Virus record (IMG/VR): IMGVR_UViG_3300046791_000312 | Location: 1-24,620 of that record | DNA length: 24,620 nucleotides | DNA from: a virus | Reading direction: 5' to 3' (one strand) | Shown: positions 1 through 6,029 of the stretch, piece after piece | Layout of the letters: the number at the start of each line of letters is the position of its first letter | Position numbering within the stretch: the stretch's first letter is position 1 | Position numbers and translations under genes: made by a program | The notes under the pieces: model-generated | The model's input: the letters and a program-made list of their open reading frames with translations, nothing else | Told to the model about the DNA's origin: nothing | Database searches by the model: none

Positions 1-2
1 CG

Positions 3-239
3 GAGCCGGAACGGGCCCGGGACCCCCGGACGCTCCTGCGGTGGTTCGGCCTCTGCCGGCGGGCCCTGCGTGTAGGACGCAACCCCGGGGCGTTATTTCG
101 GACGTTGCTTGTCGGGAAGCGCTGGGATTGGATCAGCCAGGAGGACGAGGACGGAGCCCGCCGGGACGTCGCGGCGTTCCTGCACGGGATCGACCGGCGC
201 CGGCGGGAGACCCCGGCGCTTGAGGAGGCGATGGATTGA
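3..239 (+). CDS. C-terminal part of a truncated hypothetical protein (5' end outside window)
   Basis: An open frame runs from the left edge to TGA at 237-239 and encodes at least 78 residues. The visible part is rich in Arg and Trp, with a predicted helical stretch (LLRWFGLCRRALRVG) and an acidic patch (ISQEDEDGARRD). I do not recognise the family. The frame is supported by its good codon usage and by the next gene, which starts TTG inside its stop (ATGGATTGAAC), a coupling seen throughout this block. It probably belongs to the DNA-metabolism operon. A replication or regulatory role is only suggested by position. Confidence 0.6.
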   Translation, partial: EPERARDPRTLLRWFGLCRRALRVGRNPGALFRTLLVGKRWDWISQEDEDGARRDVAAFLHGIDRRRRETPALEEAMD

Positions 240-526
240 ACAAGGACCCCGAGCACATCCAAAAAGTAATGGCGATGGTCATCGACGCCACGCAGGAGCT
301 CGTCGAAGCGGGACTCGTCGAGTGGGACGGTCCGAAGGTATCGCCGCGCGGCGTTGGCTGGCTCGATCAGGCCAAGGCCTCGGGGTTCACCGTGACCGAC
401 GAAGATCGCGAGCTCGCGGCGCGGGTCCTGGCCCGGGAGTACGGGACGCCCCGGATTACCCCCAAGGGCGAGGCCGCCGCAAAGGCAATGGCCGCCGAGC
501 GGTCTCGCCGGGAGACTCCCGATTGA
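236..526 (+). CDS. Hypothetical protein, 96 aa
   Basis: This small, soluble, mixed-charge protein begins at TTG 236, which overlaps the upstream TGA. A GAGGAG ribosome binding site at 222-227 lies 8 nt before it, which decides this start over the later in-frame ATG at 269. No signal peptide or membrane segment is present. The middle (GLVEWDGPKVSPRGVGWLDQ) and the C-terminal helix rich in Ala, Lys and Glu are compatible with a compact DNA- or protein-binding fold, but I do not recognise a family. The next gene starts inside its stop codon (GATTGAC). Confidence 0.6.
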   Translation: MNKDPEHIQKVMAMVIDATQELVEAGLVEWDGPKVSPRGVGWLDQAKASGFTVTDEDRELAARVLAREYGTPRITPKGEAAAKAMAAERSRRETPD

Positions 527-951
527 CACGCGCGACCGTCTTCAACCGCCCCCCCGTACCACCCAAGCCCCTCCGGCTCTCGCCCGCGGCGCCGCCCCCC
601 GGCATGACCCCAGTGCGCGCGGCGATGCTGGGCATCTTGGAGCGGCACGGGCTCACCGCGGCGATCTTCGTCCGCTACCCGGTCGGCCGGATCCTCTACC
701 GCGGCACGGTCGCCGAGAACCGCCGCCCGGTCGGCCTGGGGCGGATCAAGTGCCCGACGCAATACTCGCGGCGGCGCGACCGATGCCACGCCCGGGACCT
801 GGTCTGGTGGGAGCTCCACCGGATGCTGCCCGGGGCGTCCTTCCCGACGCTCGCCCGGGAGACCAACGCCCGGAGCCACGCGACGATCATCGTCGGCATC
901 CGCCGCCACCAGAAGCGGCTCGACGCCGCCAGCCAGGAGCCCGCGCCATGA
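523..951 (+). CDS. Protein with DnaA domain IV-like DNA-binding region, 142 aa
   Basis: The N-terminal third is Pro-rich and probably disordered. Residues about 86-133 read as a helix, turn, helix pattern (ARDLVWWELHRML, then SFPTLARETNARSHATII, then a basic helix). This resembles the C-terminal DnaA-box-binding domain of bacterial DnaA, where an Arg-rich helix precedes a conserved 'grDHsTV' loop. Here that loop is ARSHATII. No AAA+ ATPase domain is present, so this is not a full initiator. Inference: it binds DnaA-box-like sites, either to help start phage replication or to compete with host DnaA. I chose TTG 523, which overlaps the previous stop and follows GGGAG. ATG 604 is a shorter alternative. 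It ends ATGA-coupled to the next gene. Confidence 0.6.
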   Translation: MTRATVFNRPPVPPKPLRLSPAAPPPGMTPVRAAMLGILERHGLTAAIFVRYPVGRILYRGTVAENRRPVGLGRIKCPTQYSRRRDRCHARDLVWWELHRMLPGASFPTLARETNARSHATIIVGIRRHQKRLDAASQEPAP

Positions 952-1289
952 GCCAAGCCCCCGCCCCGGACGACGCCATGAAGCCCGCCGACATCGAGAT
1001 CATGCTCGAGGCCGGCAGGCTCGCCGAGCGCTTCGGCGCCCTGGTTGTCGTGTGCCGATGCCGGGAGACCGCGCACTTTGTCGGCAGGCTCGAGGGGACC
1101 CCGGCGGAGATGCTCGAGGCCCTCGGGGTCCTGAACGCGATCGTCGCGAGCGGGTGCCTCGACACCATCAAGAGCATCGCCCGGAGCCAGGGCCTCGACG
1201 TCGGTGAGATGGTTCGGCTCGTCAAGGAGGCTGCTGTGCTCCACCGGGCCGGCAACTCGGGTACCGTCCGCGTGACCCGCGCAGAGTGA
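948..1289 (+). CDS. Hypothetical protein, 113 aa
   Basis: The start ATG overlaps the previous stop (ATGA), so the pair is likely translationally coupled. The protein is soluble and mostly helical. A central segment (ALVVVCRCRETAHFVGRL) looks like a beta hairpin with two close cysteines, followed by a helical region (TPAEMLEALGVLNAIVA). No family is recognised. Its place between a DnaA-like protein and a recombination nuclease suggests a DNA-metabolism accessory role, but nothing in the protein shows this. Confidence 0.6.
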   Translation: MSQAPAPDDAMKPADIEIMLEAGRLAERFGALVVVCRCRETAHFVGRLEGTPAEMLEALGVLNAIVASGCLDTIKSIARSQGLDVGEMVRLVKEAAVLHRAGNSGTVRVTRAE

Positions 1290-1312
1290 ACCCCATTCCA
1301 GGAGCATCGAAC

Positions 1313-1777
1313 ATGGCAAAGAAGCAGAAGAAGGCCGCCAAGCCCGCCCGCGCCGCCAAGCCCAAGGGCCGGCGCTCCAAGGCGATCGACATGCAGAGCT
1401 GGGCGCACATCAGCGACCTGGCCCTGCGGCACAAGGCGATCAAGGTCCGGATCGGAGACCTGAACACAAAGCGCCTCGACCTCGCCAAGCAGATCGAGGA
1501 GGAGGGGCACCGCAAGACCGCCAAGCGCGATCGGCTCTGCGCCGACCACTACGACACGGTCGAACAGTGGGAGGCCGCCAAGGGCCGGCGGAAGGTCCTG
1601 GCCGACAAGCTCGAGAAGGCGATCGACGACGTCAACCAGGGCAAGATCGCCGGCGTGCTCGACGAGCCCGAGGAGAAGCCGGCGAAGAAGAAGGCCGCGA
1701 AGGACGACGCCAAGCAGGGCGATATGTTCGAGGGCAGCGAGAACGGCCAGGCCGAGGCCGCGGGCGCGGTCGGATGA
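1313..1777 (+). CDS. Lysine-rich protein with basic tails and possible clamp-binding motif, 154 aa
   Basis: The N-terminus is a run of Lys, Ala and Arg (first about 24 residues) resembling the basic tails of histone H1-like bacterial proteins. The middle is a charged helix likely to form a coiled coil (RIGDLNTKRLDLAKQIEEEG). The C-terminus has another Lys/Ala stretch followed by an acidic tail containing QGDMF, which fits the loose Q-x-x-(L/M)-F pattern of sliding-clamp-binding peptides. ATG 1313 is chosen because GGAG lies 8 nt upstream. A longer frame from GTG 1286 overlapping the previous stop is possible. Function is unknown. A DNA-coating or replication-accessory role is inference. Confidence 0.6.
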   Translation: MAKKQKKAAKPARAAKPKGRRSKAIDMQSWAHISDLALRHKAIKVRIGDLNTKRLDLAKQIEEEGHRKTAKRDRLCADHYDTVEQWEAAKGRRKVLADKLEKAIDDVNQGKIAGVLDEPEEKPAKKKAAKDDAKQGDMFEGSENGQAEAAGAVG

Positions 1778-2481
1778 GCTTCGCCCCGATCACCCTGACG
1801 ATCCCCGGCGAGCCCTGCGGCCAGCCCCGGCCGCGGGCCTCTGTCGTCCAGGGGCGGGCGAGCGTGTACCAGCCCAAGCGCGCCCGCGGCACCGACGGCA
1901 TCGTCCGCGACCTGCCGATCACCGTCTGGCGCCGCCGAGTGGAGGAGGTCGGGCGTTCTAGCCGCCCGGCCTCCCCACTGGCGGGCCCGCTCTCTGTGCA
2001 CGTCCAATGCTTTTTCTCGAGGCCCCAGAGGCTCCTCGGCAAGAAACACCCCGACGGGCCGATCCCGCACACCGACCGCCCCGACCGCGACAACCTCGAC
2101 AAGCCGATCCTCGACGTCCTCGCATGGAACAAAGAGCGCGGCTGGGGCTTCTGGCCGGTCGACGCGCACGTCTGCCAGGGTCCGGTCGAGAAGTGGTATT
2201 GCCGGCGGGGCGGGTCGCCCGGGGCGATCGTGCGGATCTCGCCGGCGGTCCCGGCGCCCGGCGGGCTCTTTGACATCGTGCCGCCCGCGACGCCGGCGGA
2301 GATGCTCGAGCGTGAGGAGGGCGACAGCCTTCTGGGCGAGCTCTTCGACCTGGTCGAGAACCCCGCCAACCGGCGGGAGCTCACCCTGCACAACGCCCTC
2401 CTCGAGTTCATGCGGATCCGCGGGTTCGGCAGCGAGCAGGGGTTCCAGCGCCGGCTCGCCCGGCAGGGGGCGGCGACATGA
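1774..2481 (+). CDS. rusA: RusA family Holliday junction resolvase (endodeoxyribonuclease)
   Basis: RusA enzymes are dimeric metal-dependent nucleases that cut four-way DNA junctions formed in phage recombination or before packaging. Visible family features are the N-terminal GEPCGQPRPRAS segment (PxgKqRPR-type), the catalytic DRPDRDNLDK motif with Asp104 and Asp106, and a downstream WPVDAHV segment supplying a third acidic residue (Asp130) followed by Lys140. The core occupies residues about 5-155. At 235 residues the protein is roughly twice the usual RusA length because of a C-terminal extension (about 165-235), which begins PATPAEMLEREEG and is helical. The start overlaps the upstream stop (ATGA), and the gene is also ATGA-coupled to the PolX-like gene. 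Confidence 0.85.
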   Translation: MSFAPITLTIPGEPCGQPRPRASVVQGRASVYQPKRARGTDGIVRDLPITVWRRRVEEVGRSSRPASPLAGPLSVHVQCFFSRPQRLLGKKHPDGPIPHTDRPDRDNLDKPILDVLAWNKERGWGFWPVDAHVCQGPVEKWYCRRGGSPGAIVRISPAVPAPGGLFDIVPPATPAEMLEREEGDSLLGELFDLVENPANRRELTLHNALLEFMRIRGFGSEQGFQRRLARQGAAT

Positions 2482-3113
2482 GCACCGGCGATCGGATCGA
2501 GCTCGGAGCGGCCGAGGCCTTCGCCGGCTGGCTCTTCAATCGGTGGAAGCTCGACCCCGCGGTCTGCTTCGTGGTCGGCAGCGTGCGCCGGCGCCGCGAG
2601 ACCGTCGGCGACCTCGAGATCGTGCTCCCCCTCCGCCCCGCCGACCAGGACCCCGAGCACGCCTCGATCGCCGCCACCATGCGCGGCACGGGGCCGGCGC
2701 TCGGGCTCTTCGCCCCCGCCAAGCCGGACGATAAAGACGCGATCGGGACGGCCCTCCGGGGCCTGCGCCCGGGGTTCAAGGCCTGCGCCCTCGAGATCGA
2801 GCGCCGCCAGGGCGGGACCTTCCCCGTCCAGCTCTACCGCGCGGGCCCAGAGGCCTTCGGCTGGCTGATGCTCATGCGCACCGGGCCGGCCGAGTTCGGC
2901 GAGTGGTTCCTGGGCGTCTGGAAAGACCGATGGAAGATCCCCCGCGGGAGCGCCGAGCACCCGGCGAGCAAGGACGGGCACCTGGTCGACTCCGCGGGGA
3001 GCGTGGTCCCAGTCGGCACCGAGGCCGAGTGTTTCAGGCTGGCCGGGCTTGCGGAGATCGGGCCGACCGAGCGGCAGGCCTTCATCGAGCGGCGCAACAA
3101 GGCGCGCCGATGA
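2478..3113 (+). CDS. PolX-like (DNA polymerase beta family) nucleotidyltransferase, catalytic residues altered
   Basis: Residues 33-51 (VGSVRRRRETVGDLEIVLP) match the pol beta palm signature GS(Y/V)RRG-ETVGD-D-I. Residues about 134-200 match the thumb: RTGPAEFGEWFLGVWK, then VPVGTEAECFRLAGL and GPTERQ. The family adds nucleotides to short gaps and uses three carboxylates. Here the pair is Asp45 and Glu47 rather than Asp/Asp. The expected third Asp in the 'V-D-L-(F/Y)' strand just before the thumb appears as Gln118 in FPVQLYRAG. The N-terminal 8-kDa and fingers domains are absent. It may be a minimal phage gap-filling enzyme, an enzyme with rearranged metal ligands, or a non-catalytic DNA-binding relative. 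It is ATGA-coupled on both sides. Confidence 0.75.
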   Translation: MSTGDRIELGAAEAFAGWLFNRWKLDPAVCFVVGSVRRRRETVGDLEIVLPLRPADQDPEHASIAATMRGTGPALGLFAPAKPDDKDAIGTALRGLRPGFKACALEIERRQGGTFPVQLYRAGPEAFGWLMLMRTGPAEFGEWFLGVWKDRWKIPRGSAEHPASKDGHLVDSAGSVVPVGTEAECFRLAGLAEIGPTERQAFIERRNKARR

Positions 3114-3523
3114 GCCACCGCTCCGCCCAGACCAGCCTCGAGGCCTACCACACCCACCGGCCCGAGCCGGCCCGCGCGAGGGTCATCGCCTACCTGGTGC
3201 GCTGCGACAACGGCGCCACGCACGAAGAGATCAGCGCCGGGAGCGGCGTCCGCCACGATACGGTCAAGGCGACGATTCACCACCTGGGACAGGAGGGCGT
3301 CGTCGCCGCGCTCAAGAAGACGCGCCCGACCTCGACCGGGCGCCGGGCGATGGTCTTCGTGCTCGTGTCGGGGACGTCCGAGGGCCTCGATCCGTCCTGG
3401 CCCCCGCCACACCGCGACTCGTGGAAGGAGCGGGCGCTGCGGGCCGAGGCCCTGGCCCTCGAGCTTCGCGCCGAGCTGGACGAGCTCAAGAACATCGAGC
3501 CGCGGAAAGGACTCTTCGAGTGA
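3110..3523 (+). CDS. Winged-helix DNA-binding protein with C-terminal coiled coil, 137 aa
   Basis: Residues about 20-88 look like a winged helix-turn-helix: a first helix (ARARVIAYLV), then THEEISAGSGVRHDTVKATIHHLGQEG as helix, turn and recognition helix, then a basic wing ending in AMVFVLV. Residues about 105-130 are an amphipathic, Glu/Leu/Arg-rich helix (ERALRAEALALELRAELDEL), a likely dimerising coiled coil. Inference: a small transcription regulator or replication accessory protein. The start overlaps the upstream TGA as ATGA, and the end is TGATG with the next start inside it. Confidence 0.65.
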   Translation: MSHRSAQTSLEAYHTHRPEPARARVIAYLVRCDNGATHEEISAGSGVRHDTVKATIHHLGQEGVVAALKKTRPTSTGRRAMVFVLVSGTSEGLDPSWPPPHRDSWKERALRAEALALELRAELDELKNIEPRKGLFE

Positions 3524-4005
3524 TGTACGACACCCCTGTCCTGAGCCACCCCGCCGCGTTCTATACCCCGGCCACCAATCAGGTCTGCGTCGTCGGAACC
3601 TTCCGACCCCTGGTACACGTCGGCCGCGTCGTCGGCGATATCGAGTCCAACTATCAGGCGATGCTCTGGCCCGGCGCCGGCGGCGACCCGCCCGGGCAGG
3701 CCAGCTACCAGGGCGTCGTGCTCGACGCGCAGGACCCCGCCGAGGTCGACTTCTGGCTCATCACCGACACCGGCGACACCATGACGCCGATGCACCGGAT
3801 CCGCGTCTTCTGGGACACGGCGAGCCTTCACATCACCGGGACCCCCGACTTCATCCCAGACGGCTTCATCAACGGCGACGACGCCGACGCGTTCGCGCTG
3901 GCCTGGCAGCTCGGAGACCAGGCCGCCGACTACAACGGCGACGGCTTCGTCAACGCCGACGACCGGGATCGCTTCGAGGACGACTTCGCGGGGGGGCGGC
4001 CATGA
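3523..4005 (+). CDS. Protein with C-terminal dockerin type I-like calcium-binding repeat, 160 aa
   Basis: The first 105 residues are a beta-rich domain of unknown family without a signal peptide. Residues about 109-155 contain two EF-hand-type loops typical of dockerins. The second, DYNGDGFVNADD, has ligands Asp136, Asn138, Asp140, Asn144 and Asp147 at loop positions 1, 3, 5, 9 and 12. The first (DFIPDGFINGDD) has Ile at position 3 and may be weakened. Dockerins normally bind cohesin modules on secreted or surface proteins. GC-rich dockerin-like repeats are abundant in Planctomycetes. On a phage protein the module could attach to a host cohesin-like surface protein, but this is inference. The start lies inside the previous stop (TGATG). 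Confidence 0.7.
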   Translation: MYDTPVLSHPAAFYTPATNQVCVVGTFRPLVHVGRVVGDIESNYQAMLWPGAGGDPPGQASYQGVVLDAQDPAEVDFWLITDTGDTMTPMHRIRVFWDTASLHITGTPDFIPDGFINGDDADAFALAWQLGDQAADYNGDGFVNADDRDRFEDDFAGGRP

Positions 4006-4217
4006 TCGCGCACATCGAACCAGCCGAGGGCGATCACGCGGACTTCAGCGCGGACGCATGGGGCGTCATCGGCAACAGCGCCGACCGCCGGTTCACCTTC
4101 GTACGGAGCGACTTCCCCTTCACGGGCCGCCCCCCGAGCATCTTCATCATCGACTGGAAGTACAACGAAGAGCTGATCTGCGGCATCTACCGCGGGCCCT
4201 TCCTGTCCCCCGTGTGA
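4002..4217 (+). CDS. Hypothetical protein, 71 aa
   Basis: A small, aromatic-rich soluble protein (RFTFVRSDFPF, FIIDWKYNEE, ICGIYRGPF) that starts ATGA-coupled to the dockerin-bearing gene. The pattern of short beta strands suggests a compact beta fold. No family is recognised. It is the last gene of the continuous coupled block and is followed by a 104-base gap holding a promoter candidate. Coupling to the dockerin gene suggests the two may act together. Confidence 0.6.
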   Translation: MIAHIEPAEGDHADFSADAWGVIGNSADRRFTFVRSDFPFTGRPPSIFIIDWKYNEELICGIYRGPFLSPV

Positions 4218-4270
4218 CCTACTCCAAAGGTCCGAATAACACCAATCCGCGCCCTCTCCGGGGGAAATGC

Positions 4271-4300
4271 TTGGGCGAGCCACCATCCGCGCGGTAGGGT
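4271..4300 (+). promoter_or_regulatory. Promoter candidate, -35 TTGGGC / 18 bp / -10 TAGGGT
   Basis: This lies in the only sizeable intergenic gap of the first 5 kb (4218-4321). TTGGGC at 4271-4276 is separated by 18 bp from TAGGGT at 4295-4300. The same 18-bp spacing occurs in the candidates at 8305 and 14519. A start about 7 nt later would give a short leader carrying AGGAG before ATG 4322. It fits sigma70-type geometry but is not tested. Confidence 0.45.
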
Positions 4301-4321
4301 CGAAGGGAAGGAGATCCCACC

Positions 4322-4435
4322 ATGAGCGACCTCGCCTTCGGCTTCCTGATCGGCTTCTGCCCCCTCTTCCCCATCGCCGCCGCCTGGTGGCCGATCGTCG
4401 CCGACGGTCGCGTCACGGTCGGCGCCACCGGCTGA
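4322..4435 (+). CDS. Small membrane protein, 37 aa
   Basis: ATG 4322 follows a strong AGGAG with a 7-8 nt gap. The product is 37 residues, almost entirely one hydrophobic helix (FGFLIGFCPLFPIAAAWWPIV) with a short polar tail. The good ribosome binding site and promoter upstream make a real gene likely despite its size. Small single-span proteins next to one another in phages are often holins, antiholins or other envelope effectors. Nothing here is specific enough to choose. Confidence 0.5.
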   Translation: MSDLAFGFLIGFCPLFPIAAAWWPIVADGRVTVGATG

Positions 4436-4466
4436 GCCCGCCCCCGCACCCCGAGAGAGAGAGCCC

Positions 4467-4718
4467 ATGCAGCCCATGACGATCATCGTCGCGCTCTTTG
4501 CGCTGGCCCTCGTGCTCGCGCTGGTCCTGTTGTTCCTGATGCACCGATGGCAGAGGGAGAACTTCGAGACCGCTCGGATCGTCGGCAAGGCCGCCGGCGA
4601 AGCTCAGGCACTCAGGGCCCTCGCCGCCGAGCGAGAGCGCGCCCGGGAGCTCGGCTATGGAGTTTCTCCTGTGGTTCCTTCCCTTCCTCTGGACCCAACC
4701 GAGGCTCCGACCCGGTAA
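4467..4718 (+). CDS. Membrane-anchored coiled-coil protein, 83 aa (spanin-like layout)
   Basis: Residues about 5-25 (IIVALFALALVLALVLLFL) form one membrane helix. They are followed by a charged helix (residues 27-65, rich in Arg, Glu and Ala) likely to form a coiled coil, and a Pro-rich tail. This is the architecture of an inner-membrane spanin (Rz), and a second small gene (4657-4785) is nested in another frame at its 3' end, as Rz1 is in Rz. However, no lipobox is present in the nested product, so the spanin idea is only a hypothesis. A purine-rich GAGAGAGAG lies before ATG 4467. An in-frame ATG at 4476 is an alternative start. Confidence 0.55.
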   Translation: MQPMTIIVALFALALVLALVLLFLMHRWQRENFETARIVGKAAGEAQALRALAAERERARELGYGVSPVVPSLPLDPTEAPTR

Positions 4719-4785
4719 CGGGGGGCCGATCGACGTCGACCCCTGGGACCCGGACGTGACCGAGAGCCCGCGGGAGATCCGCTAA
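4657..4785 (+). CDS. Nested small hydrophobic protein, 42 aa
   Basis: This frame starts inside the 3' end of the 83-residue coiled-coil gene and extends 67 bases beyond it. ATG 4657 is preceded by CCCGGGAGC (4642-4650), the start-associated block seen before several genes here. The product has a hydrophobic, Trp-rich N-terminus (MEFLLWFLPFLW) and a polar, Pro/Asp-rich rest (GPIDVDPWDPDV). It has no Cys, so it cannot be a classical lipoprotein o-spanin. It ends TAA 23 bases before a strong terminator, consistent with the end of a transcript. Confidence 0.45.
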   Translation: MEFLLWFLPFLWTQPRLRPGNGGPIDVDPWDPDVTESPREIR

Positions 4786-4807
4786 ACCAAGGTCTCTCTC
4801 TCCTCCT

Positions 4808-4842
4808 GCCCCCGGGCGCGTGCGTGCCCGGGGGCCCTTTTC
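4808..4842 (+). terminator. Rho-independent terminator
   Basis: A perfect 10-bp GC stem (GCCCCCGGGC 4808-4817 pairing with GCCCGGGGGC 4826-4835) with an 8-nt loop is followed by CCTTTTCT. It sits just after the small membrane gene cluster and before the SH3-like and terminase genes. It probably ends transcription from the upstream block. Confidence 0.8.
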
Positions 4843-4852
4843 TGCGCGGACC

Positions 4853-5059
4853 ATGATCTACGCCCCCAAGCCCGGCGACCGCGTCCAGCTCCACTACGCC
4901 GCCCGCCGGATGCCCCACCACGGGAGGACGGGCACGGTGCGGGCGTTCAACCCAAAGGCCAGGGGCCCGCGGAACGCGCTCGTCGAGCTCGATGGGATCG
5001 GCCTCCGCGTCGTCGTGCCTCGCGGCAACCTCCGGCGCCCGCTATCCTCTCCCCCATGA
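4853..5059 (+). CDS. Small SH3/KOW-like protein, 68 aa
   Basis: The pattern PGDRVQL, GRTGTVRAF, ALVELDGIGLRVVVP and a basic C-terminus follows the five short strands of KOW or SH3-like barrels, which bind RNA, DNA or partner proteins. ATG 4853 was chosen over a longer GTG at 4820 because the latter would run through the terminator. There is no clear Shine-Dalgarno sequence. The stop overlaps the next start (ATGA at 5056), coupling it to the putative small terminase gene. Confidence 0.55.
   Translation: MIYAPKPGDRVQLHYAARRMPHHGRTGTVRAFNPKARGPRNALVELDGIGLRVVVPRGNLRRPLSSPP
5043..5048 (+). promoter_or_regulatory. -10-like TATCCT upstream of the putative small terminase
   Basis: TATCCT ends 7 nt before ATG 5056. 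It fits the TANNCT consensus found before other genes here and would give a leaderless or nearly leaderless transcript. No -35 box is evident. It is weaker than the other cases because the gene is also translationally coupled to its upstream neighbour. Confidence 0.3.
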
Positions 5060-5661
5060 AGACCACGCGACCAACGCGCGGCCCTCAGCGTCGACGCAAG
5101 AACGCCGGGACCGGCTCGTACAACAAGCCCCTGACCGACCAGCTCGTCGCGACGATCTGGACACTCACCGAGGAGGACCGGAGCCAGCGCGCGATCGGCG
5201 AGCTCCTCGGCGTCGCGCCCTCCCAGGTCTCCAAAGAGCTCGGCCGCGACCCCATCCGCCTCGAAGCGCTGCGAGCGCGCCAACGAGAAGAGCGGGCGAA
5301 GCGCTGGAAACGCCTCGAGACCGTCGGCGTCGACGAGCTCCTCGAGTGGGCGAAGGTTCTCAAGGACGCCCGCCCGGAGTTCACCAGCACACGCAAGCAC
5401 ATCAGCCAGCGCCGCATCGAGCGCCTCGCCGTGCTCCCCCGCATCCTGACCGCCCTCCGCGGCGTCGCGGCCGAGGGCTCCAAGCAGACCCAGCTCCTCA
5501 CCGGCGGCGCCACCGAGCGCGTCGGCCAGGAGCAACCGTCGGAGTTGAGCGCCGAGCAGCTCGTCGCCCAGGCGATCGAGCGCGGGCTCGTCGACCGGCT
5601 CCCGGAGCGTCTCCGGGAGTACGCGAAGACTGTGCAGAGAACCGGGAGCAAGGAAACATGA
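5056..5661 (+). CDS. terS: Putative small terminase subunit
   Basis: This 201-residue protein has a very basic N-terminus, then a helix-turn-helix region (residues about 28-65: TDQLVATIWTL, SQRAIGELLGVAPSQVSKELG). A long helical central region rich in Arg, Glu and Leu follows, with a C-terminal helical region (LSAEQLVAQAIERGLVDRLPER). This matches the usual plan of small terminases: DNA-binding domain, oligomerisation core and large-subunit contact tail. The large terminase lies 860 bp downstream. Small terminases recognise the packaging site and feed DNA to the motor. Sequence alone does not exclude a HTH regulator. ATGA overlap sets the start. Confidence 0.6.
   Translation: MKTTRPTRGPQRRRKNAGTGSYNKPLTDQLVATIWTLTEEDRSQRAIGELLGVAPSQVSKELGRDPIRLEALRARQREERAKRWKRLETVGVDELLEWAKVLKDARPEFTSTRKHISQRRIERLAVLPRILTALRGVAAEGSKQTQLLTGGATERVGQEQPSELSAEQLVAQAIERGLVDRLPERLREYAKTVQRTGSKET
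5639..5650 (+). repeat. Direct repeat copy 1 (GAACCGGGAGCA) flanking atypical gene
   Basis: This 12-bp sequence recurs exactly at 6010-6021, bracketing the 123-residue gene at 5658-6029. It contains the GGGAG ribosome binding site of that gene. The repeat may be a recombination joint. Confidence 0.8.
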
Positions 5662-6029
5662 GCGACATCAGGCCGGCGATGGACCGACTCAATGAGGTGG
5701 TGGAAAATGCCGAGGCGGCTTTCCTCTTCACCGGCGGCCCCGTCTGGGCCGAGATAGAGAGCGACGGCCTGGCCTTTTCGTACGACAGAGCGGGGAAGCA
5801 ATGGGGCCTGTTCATAAGACGGCCTCCGGCGGGGCCAACCCGATGGAGAGAACACTCCGTCGAAAACAAATGCGCGATGGTGGCCGCCTTCCCCGCGCTC
5901 AGGCTCGCGATGATCGAGGCGCATCAAAAAAGAGAAAAACTGGTCGACACCGCCACACTGGCGGCGACTCGGTTCGTCAAAGACCACTCGGCCGCAATGG
6001 ACAGCCACGGAACCGGGAGCAGAGCATGA
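5658..6029 (+). CDS. Hypothetical protein, 123 aa, possible inserted moron
   Basis: The start overlaps the previous stop (ATGA) and follows the ACCGGGAGC block and AAGGA. The protein has an alpha+beta pattern (AAFLFTGGPVWAEIES, LAFSYDRAGKQWGLFIRRPP, then helices) of no recognised family. Base use differs from its neighbours. It contains four AGA arginine codons, several AAA codons and AT-richer third positions (around 5690-5995), while flanking genes use almost only G- or C-ending codons. With the flanking direct repeats, this suggests recent acquisition. A role in packaging is not implied by its position between the terminase genes. Confidence 0.6.
   Translation: MSDIRPAMDRLNEVVENAEAAFLFTGGPVWAEIESDGLAFSYDRAGKQWGLFIRRPPAGPTRWREHSVENKCAMVAAFPALRLAMIEAHQKREKLVDTATLAATRFVKDHSAAMDSHGTGSRA
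6010..6021 (+). repeat. Direct repeat copy 2 (GAACCGGGAGCA)
   Basis: Exact copy of 5639-5650. It supplies the ribosome binding site of the following gene (ATG 6026). It also overlaps the last codons of the atypical 123-residue gene, reading as the tail GTGSRA. Confidence 0.8.

Noticed and set aside
109-522. N-terminal part of a long frame continuing into the DnaA-like gene
   Set aside because: It overlaps two better-supported genes in other frames and has Arg-rich low-complexity sequence. The real start is near 523.
1632-2981. 449-residue minus-strand frame
   Set aside because: It opposes the RusA and PolX-like genes, with no start signal and Arg/Ala/Pro-rich shadow composition.
4267-4479. 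70-residue frame from ATG 4267
   Set aside because: No ribosome binding site; it overlaps the 37-residue membrane gene, which has a strong one, and is rich in Arg/His as in shadow frames.
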